Both the position numbers and the translations under genes were made by a program. Positions 23,520-32,579 of a stretch of DNA of 64,000 nt are shown piece by piece (the first letter of the stretch is position 1; every line of letters starts with the position of its first letter). The notes under the pieces were generated by a model. That model was not told the origin of the DNA, searched no databases, and saw nothing but the letters and a program-made list of their open reading frames with translations. This stretch comes from Thioalkalivibrio sp. ALJ7 (GTDB lineage: Bacteria > Pseudomonadota > Gammaproteobacteria > Ectothiorhodospirales > Ectothiorhodospiraceae): NCBI RefSeq assembly GCF_000376865.1, contig NZ_AQXQ01000012.1, positions 186,001 to 250,000 on the forward strand, given 5' to 3'.

Positions 23520-24864
23520 GGTGATCGCCCTCCCGCGCACGCAGCTGTTCGCCTACGGCGGGCTGGGCCTCCCGCTGGCCATTCTCGGCCTGCCGCTGTA
23601 CGTCTTCCTGCCCGCGCACTATGCCGAGCACACCGGTCTGAGTGTCACCCTGGTGGGCGTTCTCCTGCTGCTGGCTCGGCTGCTGGACGTGATCACCGAC
23701 CCACTGGTCGGGTATTTGTCCGACCGCATCCCCGGGGCCTGGCGTCGACGCGCCGTGCTACTGGCAGGGGTGCCGGTCCTGCTCGTCTCGGCGCCCCTCC
23801 TGTTCCGCCCGCCCGCGGAGGCCGGTGCCCTCTACCTGCTCGGCTTTGCCAGCCTGGTCTACCTCGGCTGGACGTTGTTCACGCTGCCCTATACCGCCTG
23901 GGGGGCCGAACTCTCCGGCGACTACCACCAGCGGTCCCGCGTCACCGCCGCCCGCGAAGGCTTCGTGGTGCTGGGCACCGTAATCGCCGCCGCATTGCCA
24001 GCGGTACTGGGGCTGGAGGACGACGCCGGCGCAGCCCTGGCCGCCCTCGCCGTACTGCTGTGGGTGTTGATGCCACCGGCACTGTTCGTTCTGCTCTGGC
24101 GCGTCCCCGAGCGGGCGGGCCGCCTGGCCCCGGTGCCCTGGCGCGCCGGCTGGGCGCTGCTGGCAAACAACCGACCGTTCCGTCGTCTGGTCCTCGCCTG
24201 GGTGTTCAACGGGACCGCGAATGCGATCCCCGCGACCCTGTTCCTGCTGTTCATCACCCATGTGCTGGAAGCGCCGGAACACGCCGGTCCGCTGCTGCTG
24301 GTGTACTTCGCTACCGGCATCCTGGCTTTGCCTCTTTGGCTGCGGCTGGCCCGCCATCTGCCGAAGCACCGCGTTTGGACGCTGTCCATGCTACTGGCCT
24401 CGGCGTTCTTCATCTGGGTGCCGTTCCTGGGCGCCGGCGACATCCTGGCCTTCTATGCCATCACCGTGCTGACCGGCCTCAGCCTCGGGGTCGATCTCGC
24501 GCTGCCCGCTGCGATGCAGGCCGACGTGATCGACCAGGACACGGCCGACGGCGGCGGCGAACGCGCCGGACTGTTCTTCGGGCTATGGGGAATGGCGACG
24601 AAACTGGCGCTCGCCCTGGCCGTCGGGATCAGCTTCCCGCTACTGGGCCTGGCCGGGTTTTCCACCGACGGCGGCAACGGTTCGACCGCTCTGCTCGCCC
24701 TGGGCCTGGCTTACGCCGGTCTCCCGGTGCTGTTCAAGCTGGCCGCGATGGCCCTGGTCTGGCGCTTCCCGATCGACGCCGCCACACAACACCACCTGCG
24801 CGAGCGCATCCAAGCGCGCGAGCATGCCCGCCCCTCACCGGCCCCCGGAGGTCCTGCATCATGA
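23488..24864 (+). CDS. MFS transporter, GPH-like, of the lipid modification cluster
   Basis: 458 residues from the ATG at 23488, which overlaps the Cfa gene by 32 nt; a GTG at 23521, just after the Cfa stop, is an equally possible start. Twelve hydrophobic segments and an MFS loop motif (DPLVGYLSDRIPGAWRRR) are visible, resembling sugar:cation GPH symporters. A similar transporter lies in the Rhodobacter RpoE/ChrR singlet-oxygen locus near cfaA. The substrate is unknown. It may move a lipid or osmolyte rather than sugar. Confidence 0.85.
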   Translation: MPPPIRTSLYEVIALPRTQLFAYGGLGLPLAILGLPLYVFLPAHYAEHTGLSVTLVGVLLLLARLLDVITDPLVGYLSDRIPGAWRRRAVLLAGVPVLLVSAPLLFRPPAEAGALYLLGFASLVYLGWTLFTLPYTAWGAELSGDYHQRSRVTAAREGFVVLGTVIAAALPAVLGLEDDAGAALAALAVLLWVLMPPALFVLLWRVPERAGRLAPVPWRAGWALLANNRPFRRLVLAWVFNGTANAIPATLFLLFITHVLEAPEHAGPLLLVYFATGILALPLWLRLARHLPKHRVWTLSMLLASAFFIWVPFLGAGDILAFYAITVLTGLSLGVDLALPAAMQADVIDQDTADGGGERAGLFFGLWGMATKLALALAVGISFPLLGLAGFSTDGGNGSTALLALGLAYAGLPVLFKLAAMALVWRFPIDAATQHHLRERIQAREHARPSPAPGGPAS

Positions 24865-25451
24865 GCCGTTTGATCCCTTCGTCACGTTCCGCTGCCACGT
24901 TCGCATTCGTACTGGCACTATTCGCCGCCCTGATGCCGGCGCAAGCCGATACCGAGATCAACGGCGTGCGCTTTGCCGACACCATCACGATCGACGAGAC
25001 CCCGGTGCCGCTGCGCGGCGGGCGGCTTTATCGCTACACCGTGTTCCGCGTCTATGTCGGCGCGCTATATGTCCCAGAAGACGTCGCGCCCCAGGATGTG
25101 CTGACCGCGGACGTCCCCAAGCGGCTTGAGCTGGAATACCTGCGCTCCATCAGCGCCGAGGACTTCCGCAAGAGCGGCAATACCTTGCTCGAGGATCAGC
25201 AAAGCGGCGACACGCTCGCGGCCCTGGCCGATCGCCTGGAGACCTTCAACGCCGCCTACCGCGATATGGAGGCGGGTGATCGCTACGCCCTGGAGTATCG
25301 TCCTGGACGTGGCACGCGCCTGCTGCAAAATGGCACCGAACTGGTGGAAGTCCCCGGCGCGGACTTTGCCGAGGCCTACTTCGGCATCTGGCTGCACCCC
25401 GACAACCCGCTGTCCACCCGCGTCCGTGACGCCCTGATCGGCGCTAGCTAA
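24861..25451 (+). CDS. Chalcone-isomerase-like periplasmic protein
   Basis: 196 residues; ATG at 24861 with GGAGG upstream, overlapping the MFS stop as ATGA. The signal peptide (FVLALFAALMPAQA, cleavage ~30) is followed by a chalcone-isomerase-like fold: NGVRFADTITIDETPVPL, YRYTVFRVYVGALYVP, KRLELEYLRSISAEDFRKS, AEAYFGIWLHPDNPLSTRVR. Bacterial members of this fold are usually not flavonoid enzymes and are thought to bind fatty acids. It is the last gene of the five-gene operon, which fits handling of modified fatty acids in the periplasm. Confidence 0.85.
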   Translation: MSRLIPSSRSAATFAFVLALFAALMPAQADTEINGVRFADTITIDETPVPLRGGRLYRYTVFRVYVGALYVPEDVAPQDVLTADVPKRLELEYLRSISAEDFRKSGNTLLEDQQSGDTLAALADRLETFNAAYRDMEAGDRYALEYRPGRGTRLLQNGTELVEVPGADFAEAYFGIWLHPDNPLSTRVRDALIGAS

Positions 25452-25525
25452 CGCCTCCGCGCATAACTCGCTGACACGGCTGCACCGAGGCGAGCGCCGG
25501 AGACGCCTCATAGCCTAGCCTAAAC

Positions 25526-25617
25526 CGTCATCGCGAGGCCCGCAGCGCCGTGGCGATCGCCAAGGGCCTACCCCCTCCGCTCGCCCATGGACTGCCGCGC
25601 TGCGCTCGCAATGACGG
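25526..25617. repeat. CGTCATTGCGAGG-type dispersed repeat
   Basis: It is bounded by CCGTCATCGCGAGG and CGCTCGCAATGACGG in inverted orientation. Related copies lie at 32119-32235, 57676-57880 and 58429-58468. The rest of 25452-25755 shows only the ribosome site of the GNAT gene. Confidence 0.75.
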
Positions 25618-25755
25618 AAGACCCTTCCGAACCGGGACACTCGAGTCGCCCGATCCGCGAAACGCCGCACAGGAAGAATGCCCCAACCTGGGCTAGACTT
25701 AATCGTCCGGGGCCGAAGCCAGGACAGCTTAAGCGCGTTCCGGAGGAGGCCACTC

Positions 25756-26253
25756 ATGCAACGTCGTATTACCTTTCGGGAGGCCACCTGGCCCGCCGAT
25801 GCCACCGCGCTGTCCCTGATCCGCCGCGAGGTCTTCATCGAGGAGCAAGGGGTACCCGAGCCACTGGAATTCGATGGTCTGGACCCGGCCGCCCTGCACT
25901 GGCTGGCTACCGGGCCCGACCGCGAACCGATCGCAACCCTGCGCATGCTTCCCTCCGGCCAGATCGGTCGCATGGCCGTGCGCAAACCCTGGCGCGGCCA
26001 CGGCATCGGCTCCCGCCTGCTGGACTGCGCCATGGAGGCCGCCCGGCGCCACGGCTGGCGGGAAGTCTGGCTGAACGCACAGGACACCCGCATTGGCTTC
26101 TACGCCCGCCATGATTTCTTTGTGATCTCGGACACCTTTGAGGACGCCGGCATACCCCATCGCCGCATGCTCCACCGGATCCATCATCCAGGCCCTGCCT
26201 ATCGCCCGTCATGCATCGCAACTAAAGCTCATCAGGGAATCCCGGCGCCATAG
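25756..26253 (+). CDS. GNAT family N-acetyltransferase
   Basis: 165 residues from the ATG at 25756 (GGAGGAGG upstream). The acetyl-CoA binding region is QIGRMAVRKPWRGHGIGSRL (motif A, R-x-x-x-G-x-G/A), followed by WLNAQDTRIGFYARHDF. It is ElaA/YjdJ-like in its N-terminus (LIRREVFIEEQGVPEPLEFD). The stop codon TAG is the first three bases of a MITE terminal repeat, so the last ~12 codons may be recent or altered. It precedes a DUF7931-like gene and a secretin-N-like gene, a linkage I recall from Pseudomonas. Confidence 0.9.
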   Translation: MQRRITFREATWPADATALSLIRREVFIEEQGVPEPLEFDGLDPAALHWLATGPDREPIATLRMLPSGQIGRMAVRKPWRGHGIGSRLLDCAMEAARRHGWREVWLNAQDTRIGFYARHDFFVISDTFEDAGIPHRRMLHRIHHPGPAYRPSCIATKAHQGIPAP

Positions 26254-26274
26254 GGAAACACTGATTGAATCACG
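26251..26274 (+). repeat. Solo terminal repeat of the MITE-like element
   Basis: TAGGGAAACACTGATTGAAT then CACG matches the ends of the complete elements at 35753-36085 and 40962-41279. No partner end is found within the next ~350 nt. The initial TAG is the stop codon of the GNAT gene. Confidence 0.7.
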
Positions 26275-26366
26275 GGTTCGCACCATCTTCCCGCCGCAGA
26301 ACGGCGCAGGGTGCGGGCGCGACGCCCTTGCCCTATGCTGGGAACAGGCCCCCGAACAAAGGTCGC

Positions 26367-26855
26367 ATGCCCATGACCGCTCCCGAGAGGGATCCCACCC
26401 TCATTGATGCCGAGGCCCTGATGGCCGATCTTGTCGACGCCACCCGCAGACGTTTCTGGCTGCATGCGCGGGTGGCCCTCCTGGCCGAGATCGTCGGGGA
26501 CGACCTCGGCTCGCTCTTGGCCAATATCGCGCGACGGCATCGGCATACCGATATCCGCCTCCTGGTAGATGATGACCTCGCCCTCAAGGAGCGCCTGCCC
26601 GGACTGGTCGAGAGCATCAAGCGCCTGCCCACGGCGGTAACGGTCCGGCGCCTGGACGCCTCCGAGGAAAGCCCCCTGACCCTGACGGTCATCGCCGACC
26701 ACAGTGGCTGGATGCAGCTGACCCAGGCCGGTGCGCGCCGCGTCCTGCGCGGCGATCCGGACGATCGCCCCGGCACCCATCGCGCCGCCCAGGACTTCGA
26801 AGCCAACTGGAGCCTCAGCGATGAAGCCGTCGAAATCCGCCGCCTCCACGTCTGA
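26367..26855 (+). CDS. DUF7931-like cytoplasmic protein
   Basis: 162 residues from the ATG at 26367 (AAAGG upstream; a second ATG at 26373 is possible). Features are helical segments and a PLD-like alpha/beta pattern: ALMADLVDATRRRFWLHARV, DIRLLVDDDLALKERLPGLV, PTAVTVRRLDASEESPLTLT. No catalytic HKD motif is present, so if related to phospholipase D it is inactive. It is sandwiched between a GNAT gene and a secretin-N-like gene that it overlaps by 35 nt. The function is unknown. Confidence 0.65.
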   Translation: MPMTAPERDPTLIDAEALMADLVDATRRRFWLHARVALLAEIVGDDLGSLLANIARRHRHTDIRLLVDDDLALKERLPGLVESIKRLPTAVTVRRLDASEESPLTLTVIADHSGWMQLTQAGARRVLRGDPDDRPGTHRAAQDFEANWSLSDEAVEIRRLHV

Positions 26856-27663
26856 ACGCCGCCGGTTGCTCCGCACGATCGGAGGCCTGGCTTGTGGGCT
26901 GCTACTACCCGCCGGCGCAACGTCCGCGCGCGACGCCCACGACGAAGTGGCCGTGCTCCCACTCAACAACCGGCCCGCCCGCGAGGTCCTGTCCGAACTC
27001 CAGGGCCTGTTCGGCGAGGCCGCCACCCTGCGCGCCGATGGCTTCCGGCTGCTGGTGCGCGCCGACGCCCGCACCCTGCAACAGATTCGCGAAGTCGTCG
27101 CCGAACTCGACCAACCCGCCCGTGAGTTGACGCTCTACGTACGTCGCGCCGCTGACGCACCGCGCAGCGAGCGCGGCGCCGGCATCGACTTCGAAACCGG
27201 CCCGGACGGCACCCGCGGGCGCGGCACCGTGACCCGCCGCACCACCACCCGCCGCGACGACCGCACCCAGCAGGTACGTCTGCGCGAAGGCACCGAAGCC
27301 ACGATTCTTGTCGGCGAGACCGAGGCCCAGGGCCTGCGCGTCTTCGTCGGGCCGGCGGGTTTCGGCACCGAACCCATCTTCCGCGACACCGCCCGCGGTT
27401 TCCGCGTACGCCCGCAAGTCCAGCCGGACGGACGCATCCGCGTCGCCATCGAACACCTGCACGAACAGCCCGCCGGCGCCTACCGCGGCCACATCCACCG
27501 CGAGACGGTGACGACCGCCCTCACCCTCGAACCCGACCAGTGGCACGATCTAGCCGGCAGCGCACAGACCACCACCCACGACGAACGTGGTCTCGCTTCC
27601 CGCCGCAGCACCCGAGACCGCGACGCCATGACCCTCCAAATCCGCGTAGAAGCCCTCGACTAA
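26821..27663 (+). CDS. Secretin N-domain-like exported protein, possible Tat substrate
   Basis: 280 residues from the ATG at 26821, overlapping the previous gene. The N-terminus SERRRLLRTIGGLACGLLLP has a twin-Arg-like pattern before a hydrophobic stretch; cleavage is near TSARDA. Residues ~42-100 match secretin short/NolW-type N domains (VAVLPLNNRPAREVLSELQG, LLVRADARTLQQIREVVAEL). The rest resembles the start of a secretin module (QQVRLREGTEATILVGETE) but lacks the TM barrel. It is too short for a pore-forming secretin, so it is perhaps a pilotin-like or accessory piece. Confidence 0.65.
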   Translation: MKPSKSAASTSERRRLLRTIGGLACGLLLPAGATSARDAHDEVAVLPLNNRPAREVLSELQGLFGEAATLRADGFRLLVRADARTLQQIREVVAELDQPARELTLYVRRAADAPRSERGAGIDFETGPDGTRGRGTVTRRTTTRRDDRTQQVRLREGTEATILVGETEAQGLRVFVGPAGFGTEPIFRDTARGFRVRPQVQPDGRIRVAIEHLHEQPAGAYRGHIHRETVTTALTLEPDQWHDLAGSAQTTTHDERGLASRRSTRDRDAMTLQIRVEALD

Positions 27664-27920
27664 TCCGCCGGCGTTGATTACCAGCCCCTTGCCCCCAAAC
27701 ACCGCAATCGTCGCCAGCGCGAGACGCACGGCGCCGTAGCGATCTCCAGGGCCTACAACCCGGCCGTAGATTGGCGCGTTGCGCTCGAAATAAGAGTGCG
27801 GACGTAATTAGTGCTTGCCGGACTCGCCACCGACGCGATGCCGTACCGGTTCGGCAACCAGTACTCGCCCTAACGGTCCCCCAAACGCAAAAAGGCCCCA
27901 AAACGGGCCCCCCCACAAAC
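27664..27920. other. Intergenic region without recognisable gene
   Basis: It contains a faint CGCCAGCGCGAGACGC...GTAGCGATC stretch that may be a decayed CGTCATTGCGAGG repeat, and homopolymer-rich sequence leading to the porin terminator. No coding sequence is supported. Confidence 0.5.
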
Positions 27921-27946
27921 AAAAAACGGGGCCCCTGGGGGCCCCG
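27921..27946 (-). terminator. Intrinsic terminator of the porin gene
   Basis: On the minus strand CGGGGCCCC pairs with GGGGCCCCG around a very short loop and is followed by TTTTTTG, 52 nt after the porin stop. Confidence 0.8.
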
Positions 27947-27997
27947 CAAAACAAGCTTGATGCTTGTTGTTATACCGCTTGCAATAAGCGTTCGAGC

Positions 27998-29059
27998 TTA
28001 GAAGGACACCCGCATGCCGGCACCGACGCCGGTGAAGCGCAGGTCGCTGCTACCGTCGTAGGACTCTCCATCGAAGTTGCCGCCAGCATCATCGGTGCTG
28101 TTGTAGGCAACGCCAGCATAGGCCATCACACGGTTGCTGAAGCTGTGCTTGATGGCCAGCGCGGCGAAGTCGCTGTTGTTGGCATCGTCAAGACGGGTGT
28201 GACCCAGGCTCAGCACGAAGTCGTTGCGGCCCATGGAGTAGGTACCGGCGGCCCAGTAGGTGTTGCCTTCAGCCTCAGGACCGGCAATTCCGGCGTCGCG
28301 CTTGAAGTCTTCGATTTCAGCATTCAGGCGGAACGGACCGGCAGACCAGTCGGCACCGATCTTGGTGGTGCGCCAGGTGTCAGCGTCGCTATTCTCGTAA
28401 CGGCGAGCATCTACATGAGCCACGTAGACTTCGACCGGATCCAGGTCGAAGTTCAAGCGGCCGGACCAGGCCGCACGGCCATCCTGGCTGTTGTCGAGGA
28501 ACATGCCGACGTCCATGCTCACGATGCCGAAGCTGTTGCTGTAACGAACACCACGGTCGACGTAGCCGCCGTTACCGAAGCCACCCAGGCCGCCCTGGCG
28601 ACCGCCCTGGACACGCGCCTGCATGAAGGTGCCGTTCAGCGGGTCCTTGCCGGCGGTGTTGTAGGAGGAGGTCATGCGACCGGCGATGATCTGGCCGAAG
28701 TCGCCACGCAGACCGACGTAGATGTCGCGCTGCGGGCCGTTGAAGCCAGAGGCGGCGCTGCCGTCAGAACCGGTGGTGAAGTCATTTTCAAACTTGGCCA
28801 GCGCGGTCATGCCGTTGCCCAGGTCGTGGTTGACCATCACGCCGATGCGGTTCGGGCCCTGACCGTCGGTCGGGCTACCGGCCTGACCGGCGTCGTGCTG
28901 ACGGAAACCGCTGTCGAACTCACCATCATCGCCGGAGGCGCTGTGGTGGACGATCTGCGTCTGCAGCTGACCGAACAGGGTGACGCTGGAGTCGGCGGCG
29001 GCAAAGGCCGGGATTGCGAAGGCGCCGGCAACGGCGACTGCGAGAATCTGTTTTTTCAT
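27998..29059 (-). CDS. Gram-negative general porin
   Basis: 353 residues; ATG at 29059 with GGGAG 9-10 nt upstream. The signal peptide is MKKQILAVAVAGAFAIPAFA (20). The barrel begins DSSVTLFGQLQTQIVHH, includes RDIYVGLRGDFGQIIAGRMT with the loop 3 region after it, and ends in the outer-membrane terminal Phe (GVGAGMRVSF). The size and pattern fit a 16-strand trimeric porin (Gram_neg porin_4 type). Loops are rich in Asp/Gly/Asn, consistent with a saline habitat. It is monocistronic with an AT-rich upstream region and a strong terminator. Confidence 0.92.
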   Translation of the reverse strand: MKKQILAVAVAGAFAIPAFAAADSSVTLFGQLQTQIVHHSASGDDGEFDSGFRQHDAGQAGSPTDGQGPNRIGVMVNHDLGNGMTALAKFENDFTTGSDGSAASGFNGPQRDIYVGLRGDFGQIIAGRMTSSYNTAGKDPLNGTFMQARVQGGRQGGLGGFGNGGYVDRGVRYSNSFGIVSMDVGMFLDNSQDGRAAWSGRLNFDLDPVEVYVAHVDARRYENSDADTWRTTKIGADWSAGPFRLNAEIEDFKRDAGIAGPEAEGNTYWAAGTYSMGRNDFVLSLGHTRLDDANNSDFAALAIKHSFSNRVMAYAGVAYNSTDDAGGNFDGESYDGSSDLRFTGVGAGMRVSF

Positions 29060-29658
29060 GTTGCGTGTCTCCCAGGAGAGGTGTTTTGGATGTTTCTACG
29101 CCAGCATCCACGGTCGATGCCGCGAATGACAGGTGTTTTATATACACCACGGTGTCGCGTTTCAACCCCCAAGCGGGAAAAATTTGCCACAGTCGCCCCG
29201 GTTCTGGCCCCAATACCCCCGTTTGAAGGATCAAGCACTTGCGTGCAGACGCTCGAGGAATGCCCGAATAAACCTTCAACTCACTGAAAATATGGGCCAA
29301 TAAGATTTCTCTGATGTGCTCGTGCCCATTGAAATCGAGGAATTCATCAGATTTCACTTATTTTTTCTGCGTTGGGAAAAATTATCGGTTCTCGGGCTCC
29401 ATGAGACGTGATGATCGCCGCACACGGGCGTTGCGTTTTTGCAACGAAGGGCGATCTGGACCGATCCCGCACGCGAGATGTTGCGAAAAGGCGACGCATG
29501 CCCCCGTGGGATCCTGCTTGCAGGCGAAGCGTCTGCCGGCGCCCGAACAGCAAGGGGCCTGCTGCAGGAGCCGCTTCGGCGGGGAAGCCGCGCCAGGAGT
29601 GGATGCGGGCAGGGGCTTCGCCTGCAAGCAGGCTCCTACAGGGGGGTTCGGTGGGTGG
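29060..29658. other. 599-bp intergenic: porin promoter region plus REP-like pair
   Basis: 29060-29400 is comparatively AT-rich and should hold the porin promoter; no motif can be fixed by eye. 29513-29632 carries a REP-like inverted pair, listed separately. No gene is supported on either strand. Confidence 0.5.
29513..29632. repeat. REP-like inverted pair
   Basis: CCTGCTTGCAGGCGAAGC (29513-29530) and GCTTCGCCTGCAAGCAGG (29615-29632) are perfect 18-bp inverted repeats, and each is internally palindromic (CCTGCTTGCAGG). A third copy is at 32451-32480. The flank GGCTCCTACAGG is typical of REP sequences. Confidence 0.75.
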
Positions 29659-30846
29659 TTAGTCGAGGCCGAAGGCGCGTAGGGCGAGGCGGCGTTTGAT
29701 GGGGGCAACCTGGTCGACCAGGCGGATGCCGAGGCCGCGTAGCTCGGGGAGGCCGGCGGCATGGGTGGCGAAGATCAGGCGGAAGCCATCCATCGCGCGT
29801 TGCATGAAGGCGTTTTCGGCGCGGCGGTCGCGGGTGTAGGCGCGCAGAACCGTCTCGGCGCCGGGGTCGCGGCGGGCGGGGCCGTACAGGCGTTCCACCA
29901 GGGCGCGGGCGTCGGCCAGGCCGAGGTTCAGGCCCTGGCCGGCCAGTGGGTGGATGGTGTGGGCGGCATCGCCCGCGAGGGCGACGCGGCCAGCGTGGTA
30001 GTACTGGGCATGGCGGGCCACCAGCGGGAAGCTCGCGCGCCTGGATGTGGCGGTGATCGCCCCAAGTCGATGGTCGATCACGGTACCCAGCGCCTCGCAG
30101 AACGCGGCATCGTCCAGCGCCAGCGTGTCCTCGGCCTGCAGTTCAGGCTGCGACCAGACAATGGAGCTGCGCCCGTCCGCCAGCGGCAGGAAGGCGATGA
30201 TCTGGTCGTCGACGAAACGCTGCCAGGCGGTGTCCTCGTGCGGGCGCTCGGTGGTCACGGTCGCGACTACGCCGCGGGCGTGGTAGTCCTGCTCGTGCAC
30301 CGGAATGCCCATACGGGTGCGCAATGAGGACTGCGCCCCGTCGGCCGCGACTACCAGCCGTGCAGAAGCAAGCAACGCATGGCCGTTGCCATAGACGTCG
30401 ACCCGATCCGGGCCGGTGTCTACGGTCTTCCACTCGGTCTCGGGCCACAGGGCGACCCCCGCAGCCTCCATCTCGTCCCACAGAACCGCCTCCAGTGCGG
30501 CGTGCTCGACGGTCCAGCCCAGGGCCGGAACACCCAGTTCGTCGGCATCGAAACGGATATGGCCGGGGCCATGGGCATCCCAGACGCTCATGCCGGAGAA
30601 GGCGTGAGCACGGCGGGCCTCCAGGGCGTCTTGCACTCCAAGCCTGGCGAAAAACTCCATGGAGGCGATATTGAGCGTCGCGACGCGGGTAACCGGCATG
30701 ACCTCATGGAAGGTGGGAGCCGTGTTGCGTTCCAGCAGGCCGACACGCAGGCCCTGACGGGCCGCACCCAGGGCAATCGCTCCGCCCACGGCACCGGCCC
30801 CGACGACCAGGACGTCCAGCACGTCTTTGGATGGGTGTTGGCTCAT
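29659..30846 (-). CDS. FAD-dependent ubiquinone biosynthesis hydroxylase (UbiI/VisC-like)
   Basis: 395 residues; ATG at 30846 overlapping the ubiH stop as ATGA. FAD motif VLVVGAGAVGGAIALGAARQ (12-31), the DG motif LVVAADGAQSSLRTRMGI (~165) and the second FAD motif GRVALAGDAAHTIHPLAGQG LNLGL (~285) are those of the UbiH/UbiF/UbiI group. It hydroxylates the quinone ring during ubiquinone synthesis, probably on the membrane-associated Ubi complex. The gene order ygfB-pepP-ubiH-ubiI favours C5 hydroxylase (UbiI); UbiF or UbiM activity cannot be excluded. Confidence 0.9.
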   Translation of the reverse strand: MSQHPSKDVLDVLVVGAGAVGGAIALGAARQGLRVGLLERNTAPTFHEVMPVTRVATLNIASMEFFARLGVQDALEARRAHAFSGMSVWDAHGPGHIRFDADELGVPALGWTVEHAALEAVLWDEMEAAGVALWPETEWKTVDTGPDRVDVYGNGHALLASARLVVAADGAQSSLRTRMGIPVHEQDYHARGVVATVTTERPHEDTAWQRFVDDQIIAFLPLADGRSSIVWSQPELQAEDTLALDDAAFCEALGTVIDHRLGAITATSRRASFPLVARHAQYYHAGRVALAGDAAHTIHPLAGQGLNLGLADARALVERLYGPARRDPGAETVLRAYTRDRRAENAFMQRAMDGFRLIFATHAAGLPELRGLGIRLVDQVAPIKRRLALRAFGLD

Positions 30847-32105
30847 GCTTTGCTCCCGACATCCGGGCGCGTGAGCTGCCGCGCGGTATGTCGCGGCAAT
30901 GCCCCCAGCCCCATCGCCGCGCGCGCCAGACGATCGCGCGCGGGGCGCAGGCGGTCTACGGCCATCATCCCGCTGCCCAGGGCATGCCCGCGAAGCCCAG
31001 CGGCATGCAGCATGCCGCGCGCAAGGAAGTCGGTGGCCGCAACGACGCCGTTAACGTCATTGCGTCGGGCCTGGGCATAGGCCGCGAGGGTATCGGACGC
31101 GCCGGGATCGGCCACAAAACGCGGCGCCCCGCCCTGCCCGTGACGTTCACGGAGTGCACCCAGCAATGTCGCCACGTCGCGCAGAGACAGGTTAAGCCCC
31201 TGCCCCGCCACCGGGTGCACCGAGTGCGCGGCGTTGCCGAGAAGCAGCGCGCGTTCCGCAACCGGCTCCGGGGCATGCACACGCTCCAGTGGGAAGCGCA
31301 CCACGCGACCCGCCGGCTGCAGCCGCCCCAGGGTCCAGCCAAAGCGGGCCTGCAACTCCTGCAGTCGTTCCGCTCCGTTCAGTTCCAATCGCCGCTCGCA
31401 GGCCTCCGGTGGCGCAACCCATACGACGTTCATGCGTCCATCCGCCTGCGGCAGAAGCGCCAGCGGGCCCTCATCGGTGAAACGCTCGAAGGCCTGGCCA
31501 TTGTGCGGCCGGGCGGGCTGGACATCGAACACCAGGGCATCCGCCGCGTAGCGATGCCGGTTGACCGGAAGCCCCAGGGCCTTGCGCGTGGGCGAGCCGA
31601 TGCCATCGGCGGCCAGAATAAGGCGTGCCGACCAGGCACCTTCGCCTTCCGTGCCGTGGATACAGAGTTCGCGGCGGCCGTCCGTGACCTCGCCAACCCC
31701 CGCCAGCGTCGATTCGTAGCGCACGTCCACGCCGGCTTCGCGGCAGGCGGCGTCCAGCATCGGTTCCAGCGCGACGGCCGGCACCACCTGCCCGAGCGCG
31801 TGGCGCCCGTGATCGGCCGCGTTCAAGTGGACGCGCCCGAGGCCCCCGCGGCGGCTGACGACGATGGAGCGGATCGCGGTGGCCCGTTCCGCCAGCGGCG
31901 CCCAGTACCCGAGGTCGTCCAGAAACTGCACAGTGCCAGCGGCCAGGGCATAGCCACGGGTGTCGTTGGCGTGTGCATTCGGCACCGGGGATACACCCCG
32001 CTCGAACAGCGTGACCGCGTAGCCCGCCCGCGCCAGAGTGCAAGCGGCGAGGCCACCTACCGGCCCGCCGCCGACGATGGCGATGTCGGATCGCTGTTCG
32101 GTCAT
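30843..32105 (-). CDS. ubiH: 2-octaprenyl-6-methoxyphenol hydroxylase-type FAD monooxygenase
   Basis: 420 residues from the ATG at 32105 (weak SD). The N-terminal FAD motif is DIAIVGGGPVGGLAACTLAR (7-26), the DG motif LILAADGIGSPTRKALGL (~170), and ERALLLGNAAHSVHPVAGQG with LNLSL (~295). It belongs to the UbiH family, introducing a ring hydroxyl in ubiquinone biosynthesis. It is directly coupled to the UbiI-like gene. It is separated from pepP by 474 bp of repeats, although these genes form one operon in relatives. Confidence 0.9.
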   Translation of the reverse strand: MTEQRSDIAIVGGGPVGGLAACTLARAGYAVTLFERGVSPVPNAHANDTRGYALAAGTVQFLDDLGYWAPLAERATAIRSIVVSRRGGLGRVHLNAADHGRHALGQVVPAVALEPMLDAACREAGVDVRYESTLAGVGEVTDGRRELCIHGTEGEGAWSARLILAADGIGSPTRKALGLPVNRHRYAADALVFDVQPARPHNGQAFERFTDEGPLALLPQADGRMNVVWVAPPEACERRLELNGAERLQELQARFGWTLGRLQPAGRVVRFPLERVHAPEPVAERALLLGNAAHSVHPVAGQGLNLSLRDVATLLGALRERHGQGGAPRFVADPGASDTLAAYAQARRNDVNGVVAATDFLARGMLHAAGLRGHALGSGMMAVDRLRPARDRLARAAMGLGALPRHTARQLTRPDVGSKA

Positions 32106-32118
32106 GTCAGCCAGATAT

Positions 32119-32235
32119 CCCGTCGTTGCGAGGCCCCGCAGGGGCCGTGGCAACCTCTGGATGCCTGTACATTGGCGGGACCGGATGGTAACGGCAGGCG
32201 ATCGCCACGGCGCTGTGCGCCTCGCGATGACGGGA
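32119..32235. repeat. CGTCATTGCGAGG-type dispersed repeat
   Basis: Ends CCCGTCGTTGCGAGG and CCTCGCGATGACGGG are inverted, as in 25526-25617. It lies 14 nt upstream of ubiH on the minus strand. Confidence 0.75.
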
Positions 32236-32450
32236 GTGGTGGGTTCCCGTCCATTGGTAGCCATGGCCATGCCGACCCCAAAACACGCAGGCTCCTGATG
32301 GACCGTTGGCAAAATACCGCTGAGCAGGATGCGGATGAGCGCAGCGAATGGCAGCACGGGGCGCGTGGCTCCGGGGTGAGCGGTACGTTTCGCGGAGCTC
32401 AACGCACCCTGCGGTTCCTGACGGGCGGAGCGGGATTGTCGCTCCCCCAT

Positions 32451-32480
32451 TCGCCTGCAAGCAGGCTCCCACGGAGGATC
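32451..32480. repeat. REP-like element, single copy
   Basis: TTCGCCTGCAAGCAGGCTCC matches 29615-29634. The rest of the 32106-32579 gap shows no gene. Confidence 0.65.
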
Positions 32481-32579
32481 GTGCATGCTGCCCACTACAA
32501 GAGGCTGCTTGCACGCAAAAGGCGCCGAACCGAATCCTCGGCCTTTGATCGCAATGGACAGCGCGGCGGGCGGGCATGG

